NCBI GenBank assembly: GCA_029891385.1
Contig: CM057233.1
Location: 28,441,852-28,505,851, forward strand
DNA: 64,000 nt
Source of the DNA: Erythroxylum novogranatense
Lineage: Eukaryota > Streptophyta > Magnoliopsida > Malpighiales > Erythroxylaceae
Reading direction: 5' to 3'
The notes below the pieces were generated by a model. It saw only the letters and a program-made list of their open reading frames with translations, searched no databases and was not told the DNA's origin. Shown piece after piece: positions 23,060-32,985 of the stretch (position 1 is its first letter; every line of letters starts with the position of its first letter). A program made the position numbers and the translations under genes.

Positions 23060-24685
23060 TCACTGGAAAATGAACTTATCCACCTTAACTAGCACATCTT
23101 CAAGAATTCCCCATGGATGGATAATGGAACGATCGGCTAATTGTAATCTCACCGAAGTTGGTTTGATTACATCTCTCATGCCTAATTTCCTGAAAACAGA
23201 GATGGGCATTAAATTAATGGAAGCACCAAGATCACAAAGAGCCTTACCGAAAATTTGTGTGCCAATTACACATGGAATTGTAAAATTTGCAGGATCCTTG
23301 AGTTTTGGTGGGAGCTTCTTTTGTAGTATTGCACTACATTCTTCCGTCAAGGCCACCGTTTCATGATCTCCCAGCCTTCTCTTTTTTGATAGAACATCCT
23401 TCATAAATTTGGCATAGCTTGGCATATTTTCTAAAGCTTCAGCAAAGGGAATGTTAATTGTTAGTTTCTTAAAAACATCCATAAATTTTTCAAACCCTTT
23501 TTCATGTTTTTGCTTTGCTATCCTTTGAGGAAATGGTGGTGGAGGATATGGTCTTTCCCTTGGTTGTTTTTCTTCCTTGTCTTCCCTTGGTTTTTCTTCC
23601 TCCTCTTTTTCCATGGATCTATCAACATCAACAACAACATCATCCCGCAAAATTTTAGAATTTTCAGAATTTATACATACCTCTTTCCCTTTGGGAGTTA
23701 ATGTTGTATCCACCTCTTTTCCATTCCTAAGAATGATGGCATGAAGTTGTTCCTTCCGAGGATTCACGGTGTCACTTGGCAATGTTCCTTGGGGACGACT
23801 TTTTAAAGCTTCAATCACTTGTTGCATTTGAGTTTGCAAGTTCCGTGTTGATTCTTCAAGTTTAACCATTCTTTGACCACTTTGCTCCATGAACTTCCCC
23901 AATATATTCTCCAATGATGCTTGGTTGGATGTATTTGAAGGTTGTCCTTGTGGTTGGTTTTGATATTGCCAATTTTGTTGTTGTGGTTGGAATCCCGGTG
24001 GGTGATTTTGCCTTGGAGGGTAATTTCTTGCTCCCGAATTGTAGTTGTTTGCATTTTGATTATACGGAGCTCTTTGATTCTCGAAGTAATTTACCGTCTC
24101 GGTCGGTGGCTCGACGTTTGGACACTGTTCATAATGATGACTTTCACCACAATAATCACAAGTAATTGTAATGGCCTTTACCTGTTGTGTTATGGGTTTA
24201 AGTTGCTCCAAAACAGTGTCTGTGATTTTCTTGCACATATTCGAGATCTTGGCATCTATCAATTTTGAGGGATTGATTTCATACGTACTTGGGGCTTTCC
24301 GCGTAGGTTGAGATCCTCCTCTTTCATGAGCCCTACAGTTGTTAGCAGTAACCTTTTCTACTAACGATATAGCGTCATCGGGATTGAGTTCTAAGAACGT
24401 ACCTCCAGCAATTGTATCTAATTGACTTGCCATAGCAAGAGTCAACCCATGATATAAATGAGAGACTAGAGATGATGGAGGAATCCCGTGATGTGGGCAC
24501 TTCCTTTGGAGTTCTTTGAATCGTTCAAAGGCTTCAGCTAATGATTCCGTCTCGGATTGTTTGAAGTTGATAATCTCCATTTTGAGCTTGTGAGTCTTTG
24601 CTGGTGAAAAGTACTTTCTCATGAATTTGTCCTTTAATTTGCCCCACGTCGTCAACGAACCTTTGGGTTTGCATCCCACATCCAT
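23060..24685 (-). pseudogene. Athila-like Gag and protease
   Basis: A 541-codon minus-strand frame. Its N-terminal part is Gag capsid (DKFMRKYFSPAKTHKLKMEI, ESLAEAFERFKELQRKCPHH). A single knuckle-like motif CDYCGESHHYEQC and a Gln/Asn-rich linker follow. The C-terminal part is the aspartic protease, with IPCVIGTQIFGKALCDLGAS and INLMPISVFRKLGM. The CDLGAS active site, in place of DTG, is characteristic of Athila/Tat-type elements. The frame ends prematurely at KVDKFIFQ. Confidence 0.92.
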
Positions 24686-25080
24686 TCTTTGGCTGCACCT
24701 GCAAGAGAAAATGGAAAGAGCCTTAGTCGCATTTGCTCATTTGACACATTTGCTACTTGATAGCTATCGGCAATTTCAAGAAAATTTTTAAGGTGCGTGA
24801 TGGGACAATCGGATGCCACTCCAGTGAAAGGTTTGTCCCTCAAGTAATTCATGACCACTCCGTCGATTTTGAAAGTTTGAGTGGCTGGAATCCGAGTGTG
24901 AGCTATACTCGTTCTCTCATCAAAAGTAGGTGTATAGAAATCTAAGCAACTTCGTGCTCGTTCCAATTCTCTTTGCTCGGCTTTCATCTCCTCTCGAACT
25001 TGTCTCCGTATTTCTTCATTTCGGAGTCGTTCGGCCATTTGTTCGGGTGTCTCGTTATTATTTGCCATGTCGGCCGTCAC
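24652..25080 (-). pseudogene. Athila-like Gag N-terminus
   Basis: The minus-strand frame starts near 25080 with ANNNETPEQMAERLRNEE and continues through FKIDGVVMNYLRDKPFTGVA and EQMRLRLFPFSLAGAAKEWM, standard plant gypsy Gag capsid. It loses frame near 24660, where the downstream Gag frame takes over, so one small indel separates the two Gag pieces. Confidence 0.9.
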
Positions 25081-25262
25081 GCTCTTTGTTCTCGAACTAT
25101 TCTCCGATTCGCTTTACACGCTCTCTATTTGGGATCACGTATAGATTGGATCGGTTTAGGCGGGTGAGCATGCAGATCACCTAGCCAATAAAAACAAAAT
25201 GAGACACTTAAGTATACTTAAATCAAAATCAAAACAAGTATCAATATTAAAACTAAAATTGG

Positions 25263-25280
25263 TCCCCGATAACGGCGCCA
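25263..25280 (-). promoter_or_regulatory. tRNA-Asp-type primer binding site of the Athila-like element
   Basis: The minus strand reads TGGCGCCGTTATCGGGGA, six bases after the end of the 5' LTR. The known Athila-type site is TGGCGCCGTTGCCGGGGA, complementary to the 3' end of plant tRNA-Asp. Two bases differ here, GC to AT. Confidence 0.85.
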
Positions 25281-25286
25281 AAAACT

Positions 25287-28196
25287 TGTCGATTAAACGC
25301 AAGAAGCACGCGTTTCTATCGTCAAGTAGTAAAAATATCGATCCCACGGAGACCAAATTAGTTAAAACGTAATACTCGTAATAACTTCTAATTTAAGCTA
25401 ATAACATAAAAATTAAAGAAAAGATTGAGTGATTGTGGTTTGAAAAATGAAATAAAAACGAGAATTAATGCAAGATAAAAATATAAGAATTATCAGTGAA
25501 ATGAAAATCTAGGAATTTAACTTCCCCCTTGATTTTACCTCGGTGTCAAAATTTTCTCGATTTAATTCATATACCGGGTTTCATAACCTAAGATTCAGAA
25601 TTAATTACTAAGCCCTCCCGGATCATTAGTAATCCTAATCATCGAACCAATTTCCTATATTTCTATGGTAAATTGTGATAATTCGATGATTGCTTTATCA
25701 AACCAATCTTAATGTGGTTACTTAGGGTGGATAGGTATCTCCCGATCCTAGACACAAATTACTATGAAAGTGATCCTAAGCTATTGCAATCTTTTTCCAA
25801 ATCTATTGCTCCCTGTTACGTTACACAACGATTAAGAAAATCAATTTCATAGGTGATCAAATTATGAAAAGCATTAAGAACAAATTGCAATAATCAAACC
25901 TTTAAGTAAAAACGGGCAAAAGAAATTAAACACAGAAAATACCAATTAACCGAGATTACATCAAGGGTTCGGTTAAAATCCTAGAATGGAAGGATTAGTT
26001 ACTCATAACGACAGTAGTAGCACTGAAAATAATAAAAGCAAGCATTATAAATATGAAATGAGTAGAAGAAATAAAAGAACAAATGGTGATTGCTTAGAAG
26101 TCCTCCTCAATGTGCGTAAATGGACCCCCTTTTCTTTTGATGTGCGTGAATAGCTTGAGTCAAAATGGAGTGAGTGCTTGTTGTAGAATTAATGGAAAGT
26201 GGAGCCTTCCTTTGTATAACGTGAGTGCCTTCCCCCCATGCAACGTTAATGGAGAGTGTTTTTTAAAGAAAGTAGAGCCCCCCTTGATGTGTAACGTGTA
26301 AGCTTCTCCTCCTCCAAATGGGCGTGAATGGAGATTAAGAGCCAAATAGTTGGTGGGACCACCTAAGTGATAAGTGAGTGGAGAGTTTTAAAAAATGACA
26401 TATAAAATGTGGTATGGCCCTCATCTTTTGCTGTCCTGAGTGGAGTTCCAAAATGGAGCGAGTGTGTCTTTTTTTTCCTATGTGTGGTCCCTCTTGGATG
26501 AGGTATAACATGTGAGCCCAAACCCCTTTTGATTTTTGTTTGCTCTCTTCTCCCTTATTGGTCAATTAATTTAGTGCTCCATGTCCCACCAGCTACCTAT
26601 CCTCTCTTACTAATGTATTATTTTTTGTTTCTAAGTTGGATAGTAACTAACAGCTCACGCCCCCTCCTGTTGGTGTTCATGCGTGATTTATTTATCTCAC
26701 GCGTGTCTTGCATCTCTTGGCTATTGTTGTTTGATTTATTCCTCTCTCCATATGCGTTAAACGCCGGCCCAAGCACGCCTCTCTAGCTCTTCTCCTGCTG
26801 TCTTATATTTTTATTTCACGCCTTGCTTGATTTTCTTGATCCAGCTTGTTTAATTTTCTTGCGTTCTCTTGTCCTTCAACGTGATTGTTGCTAAATCTTC
26901 CTTGCCTTTCCACGCTCACGGTACCGCCACCACACGCCTCCTTATAGCTTTGATTTTCTCTACTGATTTATTCCCTCACTGTAGCTGATTCACGCCCATA
27001 CAGCTCAAGCTCCCGTTGATTTTATTCCTCAAGTGTCGCCTCCATGTGTTGTGCTGATTTTCCTTTCTCATGCGTGATTATTTTCCTCCCCAGTTGTCTC
27101 CATCTCATGCGTGTTGCCTCCAACGCTGATCTCTATGCTATCTACTTGTGCGTTAATTCCTGGCTCATTAATTCCTTGCGTGATTAGCGTCTCCAATTCT
27201 TGATTCTTCATGAGCCGCCACCTGTTGCTTCTTAGCTGCTGCCTCTTGGTCACGTTACTCTTCTCTGATTTCAACGCAGTCACTTGTTACATGCTTCTCC
27301 ATGCTTCTCCAATCAAAAGCCTCCAACCCTTTTGTTTAGTCCAAGCCAGCCTCCTTTGTTGACTTGTCTTATTGCTTGCCTCCCCTTAATTACGTTAATG
27401 CTTGAAGAGCTCCTTGAGTGCGTGTCAGCCCTCCTTGAAGTAGCGTCAGTGAGTTCTTTTTTAAATGAAGAGTGAGTGCTGTTTTTGTAAAGTTGAGAGC
27501 TAGAACTCTCTTCAAGTTCCAGCCAGCTACTCTCACGTTAATAGCTAGTCCTCCCTCACAGCTGTCACGTCTTCATGTATAAGTTCACCATAGTGGAGCC
27601 CCAAGCTTGATTTTTGTTTTGCTTCCCACGTGAATGGCCAATTTCTCCTGTAGCTGATTTAATTCATGCCCATGCGCCGTTTTACTTGCTTGTGCAACGC
27701 CTATGTCTGCTTCCTATTGGCTGTTGTGACAATTTTAATTTTCTTCAGCTGCTTTCCACACGTCTGGGTCCCTCTTGCATGTTCCTCTCTTCTGTAGCTT
27801 ACTAATTAATTGCCTTCTTGCCGGTCTCCTATTTCGCTGGTTCTCCTCTTGTGAACTTGTTTGTCACTTTTCACAAATTTACTGCTCTCAACTGACAACT
27901 CCAAAAATTCTAAAACTTGGTGGAAACATTCTTCAATGAGTCAAGATTATGCCTGCCAAATCTTAGAATTTTCTAATAACCCAATCCCAAGATAAAAATA
28001 TTCAAAGATCCAAAGGTCAAATCTGCCAGAAATTGAAAAACAGTGTTAATTTCAACCTATTAAGGATTTTTTTGTATTTTATGTGTCTAAAGCTCTAATA
28101 ATTATAAAACATGATGAAAAGGCCATAAATATCCATAAAACACATGCAAGATGCTAAATATAAAGTTCTAAAAATATATAAAATATGATTGTATCA
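25287..28196 (-). repeat. 5' LTR of the Athila-like element (right)
   Basis: A 2910-bp copy, start TGTCGATT, end GTATCA, followed by the target duplication CTTGT at 28197-28201. It matches the left LTR along its length. Differences cluster at about 26.92-27.24 kb. Confidence 0.93.
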
Positions 28197-28237
28197 CTTG
28201 TAGTGATGAGCTCTATAAGAAGGGTTAATGAGGTAGT

Positions 28238-28570
28238 CTAGTCTTTGAAACTTCTGCTATTTCTCTCATTCCAGATCACTTGGAAACATTTAGCCACTGA
28301 GAATAGGGTTATAGCCTTGTCATATTTTGACATGTTCACATTAGGAAGCTCTTGTATGATGTTAATAAGTCTACAGACATTGAATTCTGGTGCATATAGA
28401 GTAGAGATTCTTGACCATATTTCCCTGGAGAAGCCACACTCAAAGAAGAGGTGGTCTCTGGATTCATCCACTAGATTACAAAAAATGCATAGTTTAGGGG
28501 AGGTTTGGAATTTCAATCGGTCCATAGTGCTCAGCCTATTCCACATTGCCAACCATAGCAGAAAACTCAC
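28238..28570 (-). pseudogene. LINE zf-RVT domain
   Basis: The 110-codon minus-strand frame reads FLLWLAMWNRLSTMDRL, CIFCNLVDESRDHLFFEC and WNERNSRSFKD. This is the zinc-binding domain found at the C-terminus of plant LINE reverse transcriptases (C..C...H.F..C pattern). Confidence 0.92.
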
Positions 28571-29321
28571 ATTAGGTCTGAGGGTCTTATTCCATATCAG
28601 AGCATCTCATCTTACCCTATTTTTTGGCCTTTTCCTAGTTTTCTTACTTCCTTTGCAGTAATCTCCGAGATAAGGATACCCCTCTATAAGTAGTTATCTC
28701 TCTCTCCCTGTCTTATGAGTTGAGGTATGTGTAGACTTGTAATCTCATCCGAAAATAGGGTCCATTCCCCATTTCTTATTATTTCTTAGAGTTTAACATC
28801 CTTGGGGATTCGACTTAATAGGGTAATGACCATCTAGTTTTGTATTAAGGGTTTATTTCCTGACCAGTTATCATACCATAATGAGAGCCTGTCCCCCTCC
28901 CCTATTTGGCAGGTGATGTGCTGGTAAATCTCTACCTTTATACCTCCTTCATCCTATTGGCTAATATCTTGGCTATGATCTTGTATAGGAAGTTTGTACA
29001 AGAAATGGGTTTGTAGTCATTTCAAGTTTTCGAGCTGGATTTTTTAGGGACTAGGCATAGGAAAGTCTTGTTTATTTCTTTTAGTAGCACTCCTTTTAAG
29101 AAGAATTCCTGCACTACCTCCTTGTTAAGCCCAGCCAAACTATTCCAGGTTTTCTAATAGAAGAATCCATTTAGTCCATCAGGACTAGGGGCTTTAGATC
29201 CATTCATTCTAAAGACCACCTTATCTATTTCCTGATTTGTAACAGGTCTAATTAACCTGTAAACTTCATGATCTAGAATCTTAGATGTTACAAACTGGAT
29301 AAGGTTGCACTCCTGCACAGT
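28571..29321 (-). pseudogene. LINE reverse transcriptase with internal deletion
   Basis: On the minus strand the RT N-terminus is recognisable (KAPSPDGLNGFFY, INKTFLCLVPKKSS, NDYKPISCTNFLYKIIAKIL, ANRMKEV). Near 28.94 kb it jumps to HITCQIGEGDRLSLWYDNW, which normally lies far downstream, just before zf-RVT. The palm with the catalytic YADD box is absent. Several stops interrupt both halves. Confidence 0.8.
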
Positions 29322-30158
29322 TTAAAGAGAATCTGACCCAAGAAGTCTACTGTAGAAATTTATAGCTTCCGTTGCTAACTCATCTTGTCCAAAAACCTCC
29401 ACTTCAGTTTCAGTTTTAAAAGAGGTAATTCTGTTAGTATGCTTGCGGGCTAACATAGCATTGAAGAAGAATTTTGAACATCTATCTCCTTCCTTTATCC
29501 AGTTTATCCTAGCTCTTTGTTTTAGTAAAAAGTGTTGATTTTCCACTACTTCCAGATATTTTTTAAGAGCCTCCTTTTCTGCTGTTGCTAGTTCTCCATC
29601 CAAGGGGTTTTCTACCAATTCTTTTTGTATAAAGAAGAGTTTGTCCCTAGAGATATCAATCTCCTTAGTCAGATTACATCCTCTCTTCCTATTAAGAATC
29701 TTCAACTCCTATTTTATGGCCTTAAACTTTTGAATACAAATGTATTGCTTTGTTCTATAACATCCATGCTCCAATCCTTTCTGTATAGCTTCTTGAAAGC
29801 CCTCCATTCCAACCAGAAAATTATTAAACCTGAAGGGGTGCTGGATTCTGTAGGAGGTGAATAGGTCTACTATCTTAATACGAGTGTTGTCCGAAATACT
29901 AGGGTCTAGGTATTTTGCATAGCTTAGTGAGAAAGAATTTAGCCATTCCACATTGACTAAAGTTCTGTCCAATTTTTTCCTGATGTTCCAAATAAAAATT
30001 TGTTTATTTGTCCAAGTAAACTTATGAGCTTCAACCTTCAGGTCAACAAGTTCCACCTCCTGCATACAGTCATACATATCCATAGAGTAGTTGAGTAGAT
30101 TACAATTTCCCTCAACCTCTGATCTATACAAAGTAGTGTTAAAATCATCACAGACCAT
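29322..30158 (-). pseudogene. LINE ORF2 endonuclease C-terminus and linker
   Basis: Two minus-strand frames. The first (29709-30158) reads MVCDDFNTTLYRSEVEG, the endonuclease DFN box, then FTWTNKQ, LDRTLVNVEWL and HPFRFNNFLV. The second (29322-29705) reads LLKQRARINWIKEGDRCSKF, the conserved block before the RT. A stop and a frameshift near 29.7 kb separate them. Confidence 0.9.
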
Positions 30159-30558
30159 CCACGGGGAGCTTACCGAAGGCTTAATCCTTCTTTAAAAATT
30201 CCATAGGTCAGTTCTCTGAAACACTGTATTGAAACCATATAAAAGTAGCTACAATTCAAGAATTTTCCATTTTAAAGTAAAGCATAGTGTGCATATACCG
30301 CTAACTAGAATCCAGTACTTCAAGTTTCACAAAATTACCATCATAAGCTATAATGATCCTTCCATAAGCATGACTTTGATGGTTAGTAATGAATTGCTAG
30401 TTGCTGCCCAAACAACCTATCTTATTAAGATTCCCTTCCCTAATTTTAGTCTCCAACATACAAAATACCCACGACTTTTCCTTTATCACAAAATCCTTTA
30501 AAGCACAAAGCTTTAAAGGGTTATTTATTCCACGCACATTCCATACTACCAACGTCAT
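30159..30558 (-). pseudogene. LINE ORF2 APE-like endonuclease N-terminus
   Basis: An ATG at 30558 on the minus strand starts MTLVVWNVRGINNPLKL, and WVFCMLETKIRE follows. These are the Asn and Glu catalytic blocks of the plant LINE endonuclease. A TAG interrupts about 56 codons in, then YGRIIIAYDG follows, and further stops occur before the DFN block. The start codon overlaps the ORF1 stop (ATGA). Confidence 0.85.
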
Positions 30559-31900
30559 AATTTATTGGTTTTACCTTTGGAGCTTTTCCTACTAATTCTA
30601 CTGCGTTTTCGAGAGGTGACTTGCTCAAACTGCTCTTCTTGATTCATTCCTTTTTGCCCCTCAACTCATGATGAACTTGGCTCATTTTGGTTTTCCCCCG
30701 AAGAGTCTTGAGCATGATTTGTTCTAATAGATTCCAAATCATTTCCGCCTTCATTCAAATCAGCCTTGCTAAAATCTTCTAATGTTTCCTTTTGTTGGGC
30801 TTGAGATGAGTTATCCTCCTTCGGATTGTCATTCTTATTGTTTGTGGAGTCATTTTCTATAAGAACCATATCTTGATTCCCTGCTTCTTGCACTGTCTCG
30901 TCCTTCTCCTTCAAATCTTTTGCCTCCTTATTTTCAATTCCTATCACTTCCTAATAGTCACCTTTGATGAAAAGCTTACCCGTCAATTTTCATCCCTTGC
31001 CTTGTGTTTTAAGGGAGGGTTTCCATTAATAAGTCACCATTACTCGATCTTCTCTTAATGAGTTTTCATCCGCTAATCTTAGGATAGGAATACTATCCTT
31101 AATTCCTTAGCCAAATCCGTACTCACACGTAATTGTGCAAAACCAACTCTCTTCCTCAATGCTATATTTTCATCCATGCAAATTGTTTTTCCCAAATAGC
31201 TTGCAAGCATACTTAATCCCTTAGTAGTCCAGTACTCCAAAGGGATATTGTAGATGTTGACTCATAGGGGAATGTTCTTCGATCTAATTTTCTCAAGCTC
31301 CATACTCGGTCGCCAAGTTTGTAGAAATAGGAAAAGTTGAGAGATATGCCAAGGACCCTATCTATGACCTTTTGGGCTTCTGATTTGGAAGAAAAGGTAA
31401 AGATAATGTTGTCTTATTCCGTAAGCATGACCTCCATAAGCCTCTTCCTTTCCAATTCCTCATGGCCCATGCTTGTATAACTGAAAAAGCTGGCCTTTTC
31501 TACATTAAAAAACCCACTAGGGTAGCTTCCCAAGTCCTAGCTCCTTGTTGTAAATCTTCTAGACTAGGAGCCACCATTAGTTTTCCATCATTCTCAATAA
31601 GAGGGCTGAAAACCAAGGAGGAATCTAAGTTATCCCCAACAACCAATTTCCAAGTTTTCCTAGCACCTTTTGCATTGTCCTCTACATAGGGTTAGCTCCT
31701 TTAGGAACAACGACAACCATTGCAAGGGTTGGGTTGGTTTTTGAAGAGGTAGAGGGAGATGGGGAAAGACCAATAGGTTTAGGTAGGGAAAGTAGAGTGG
31801 TTTTGGGAATAGGGTTAGGGTTAAGGTTAGGGTTGTGAGGGTTTTGTAGGGTTTTCTGGTGGATTGTCAGCGGCGGAAAGTTTGTATCCTTGTTGGTTTT
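30555..31900 (-). pseudogene. LINE ORF1 (Gag-like)
   Basis: On the minus strand, pieces of a typical plant LINE ORF1 are readable: IPLEYWTTKGLSMLASYLGK, a charged 93-codon acidic frame (30666-30947), and a basic tail FEQVTSRKRSRISRKSSKGK ending in TGA at 30555-30557. The N-terminal part (31.4-31.9 kb) is proline-rich and interrupted. The protein would bind LINE RNA. Confidence 0.75.
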
Positions 31901-32121
31901 TGAGTTTCTTGTTTTCCTAATTTGCTGGTTTTGGAAAAGGCTAGGAGAAGGAAGGAGGAAAGGAGAGAGGAAGGAAAGAGGAAGAGGAAGGAAATTCTAG
32001 GTTTGAGAGGTTTGAAGGTGGTTGGAGTAAGTGGAGAATGCTGTTAGTAGCTGACAGTAAGGGCTGATGACTAGTGTGGGGCAGTGGCGGAAGGCTGGTG
32101 GCCTGGTGCAATGGAAGGAGG

Positions 32122-32126
32122 CTGAA
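32122..32126. repeat. target duplication CTGAA of the solo LTR (left copy)
   Basis: CTGAA at 32122-32126 matches CTGAA at 44180-44184 exactly, directly outside the TGTAAC and TTACA ends. This supports one insertion spanning 32127-44179. Confidence 0.88.
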
Positions 32127-32985
32127 TGTAACATCCCGTTACTGTTAGCGAGGGTATTAGGGTAATTATGAGATTGACTGATAGGCCTTACTGTATTTAC
32201 TGACTGAACATGTTACTGGCCTCTAATTATAGAGGAACTGGTCTACTGCATATGCATATGTTCATTGGTACATGCGTTCATGATTTTCCGGTATTTAATT
32301 GTGAATTAGAACTGATCGAATTGACTGGACTGCTTAAATCGTGATTAATTGAGAAAAAAAATTAGAGTTTTACTGTTAGATGAATTATAGTTGGAGCCAT
32401 TGAAAATTTAAGACTGAAATTTGGACTGATTAGAAGACCTATAGCTATATATATAGCAGAGACTTGAAATTGGGGAAAATTTTCGAAGGCAATTGCGAGT
32501 TTCTCTTCTCCTCATCCCACGGTGACTTGCGATTCCTCTCATCGGTGAGGATTTCTTGATTTCTCCTTATGGTGTTCTCCTTATTGTGCAAGACTAACTG
32601 ATTTATTGTGATTGATGAAGGATTGAGAGATTTGGAGAGTGTTAATCGATGATTTGAGGAAGTTAGGGTTACGGCGATTTTGAGATTTGGGATTTATCGT
32701 CGATTGGTAAGTTTTGTTGGCTTTAATGTTGTTATTACTGGTCATTTGAGTATTTATGGCATTTATGGGGTTTGTTTGAGTTGATAGAGTGTTTAATGGA
32801 GGTTGGTATGTGTATTAATGGCGGAAATCGATCGGAGAAGACGACTGGTCTTCGACGTCATGACGAGCATCGAAGCGTTAGGGCTTCGTCGCGACGAATA
32901 AAATTGAATTAAGTTAAATGTATTAGTCGCGACGTATGCAGCAAGACGTCGCGACGAGCAAGGGAAAAAGCCACGTCGCGACGAA

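Larger units (their letters stand above)
4061..28196 (-). mobile_element. Athila-like Ty3/gypsy LTR retrotransposon carrying a nested insertion
   Basis: The element begins TGTCG and ends GTATCA. It is flanked by a perfect 5-bp target duplication CTTGT at 4056-4060 and 28197-28201. LTRs are 4061-6960 and 25287-28196, about 2.9 kb each. Read on the minus strand the order is 5' LTR, primer site, gag, protease, RT, RNase H, integrase, a 3' non-coding spacer, polypurine tract and 3' LTR. The primer site complementary to tRNA-Asp, the CDLGASINLMP protease and the gag style are typical of plant Athila/Tat elements. Frames are broken in many places. Integrase is split by a Tekay-like element at 9254-20103. 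No env-like ORF is seen. Without the nested insertion the element would be about 13.3 kb. Confidence 0.92.
28202..32121 (-). mobile_element. degenerate plant L1-type LINE
   Basis: Read on the minus strand the order is ORF1 (about 31.9 to 30.56 kb), endonuclease (30558 to about 30.1 kb), the endonuclease-RT linker, N-terminal RT, then the zf-RVT domain (28238-28570). The RT catalytic part is missing. The element is interrupted by stops. The target duplications of the Athila element (at its 3' side) and of the solo LTR (at its 5' side) show that it predates both. It probably continues left of 4056 and right of 44184, but its own termini are not defined. Confidence 0.85.

Noticed and set aside
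31800..31855. Telomere-like TTAGGG/AGGGTTAGGGTT words
   Set aside because: Only a few imperfect units, lying in the N-terminal part of LINE ORF1 with proline-coding CCCTAA on the sense strand; not an interstitial telomere array.
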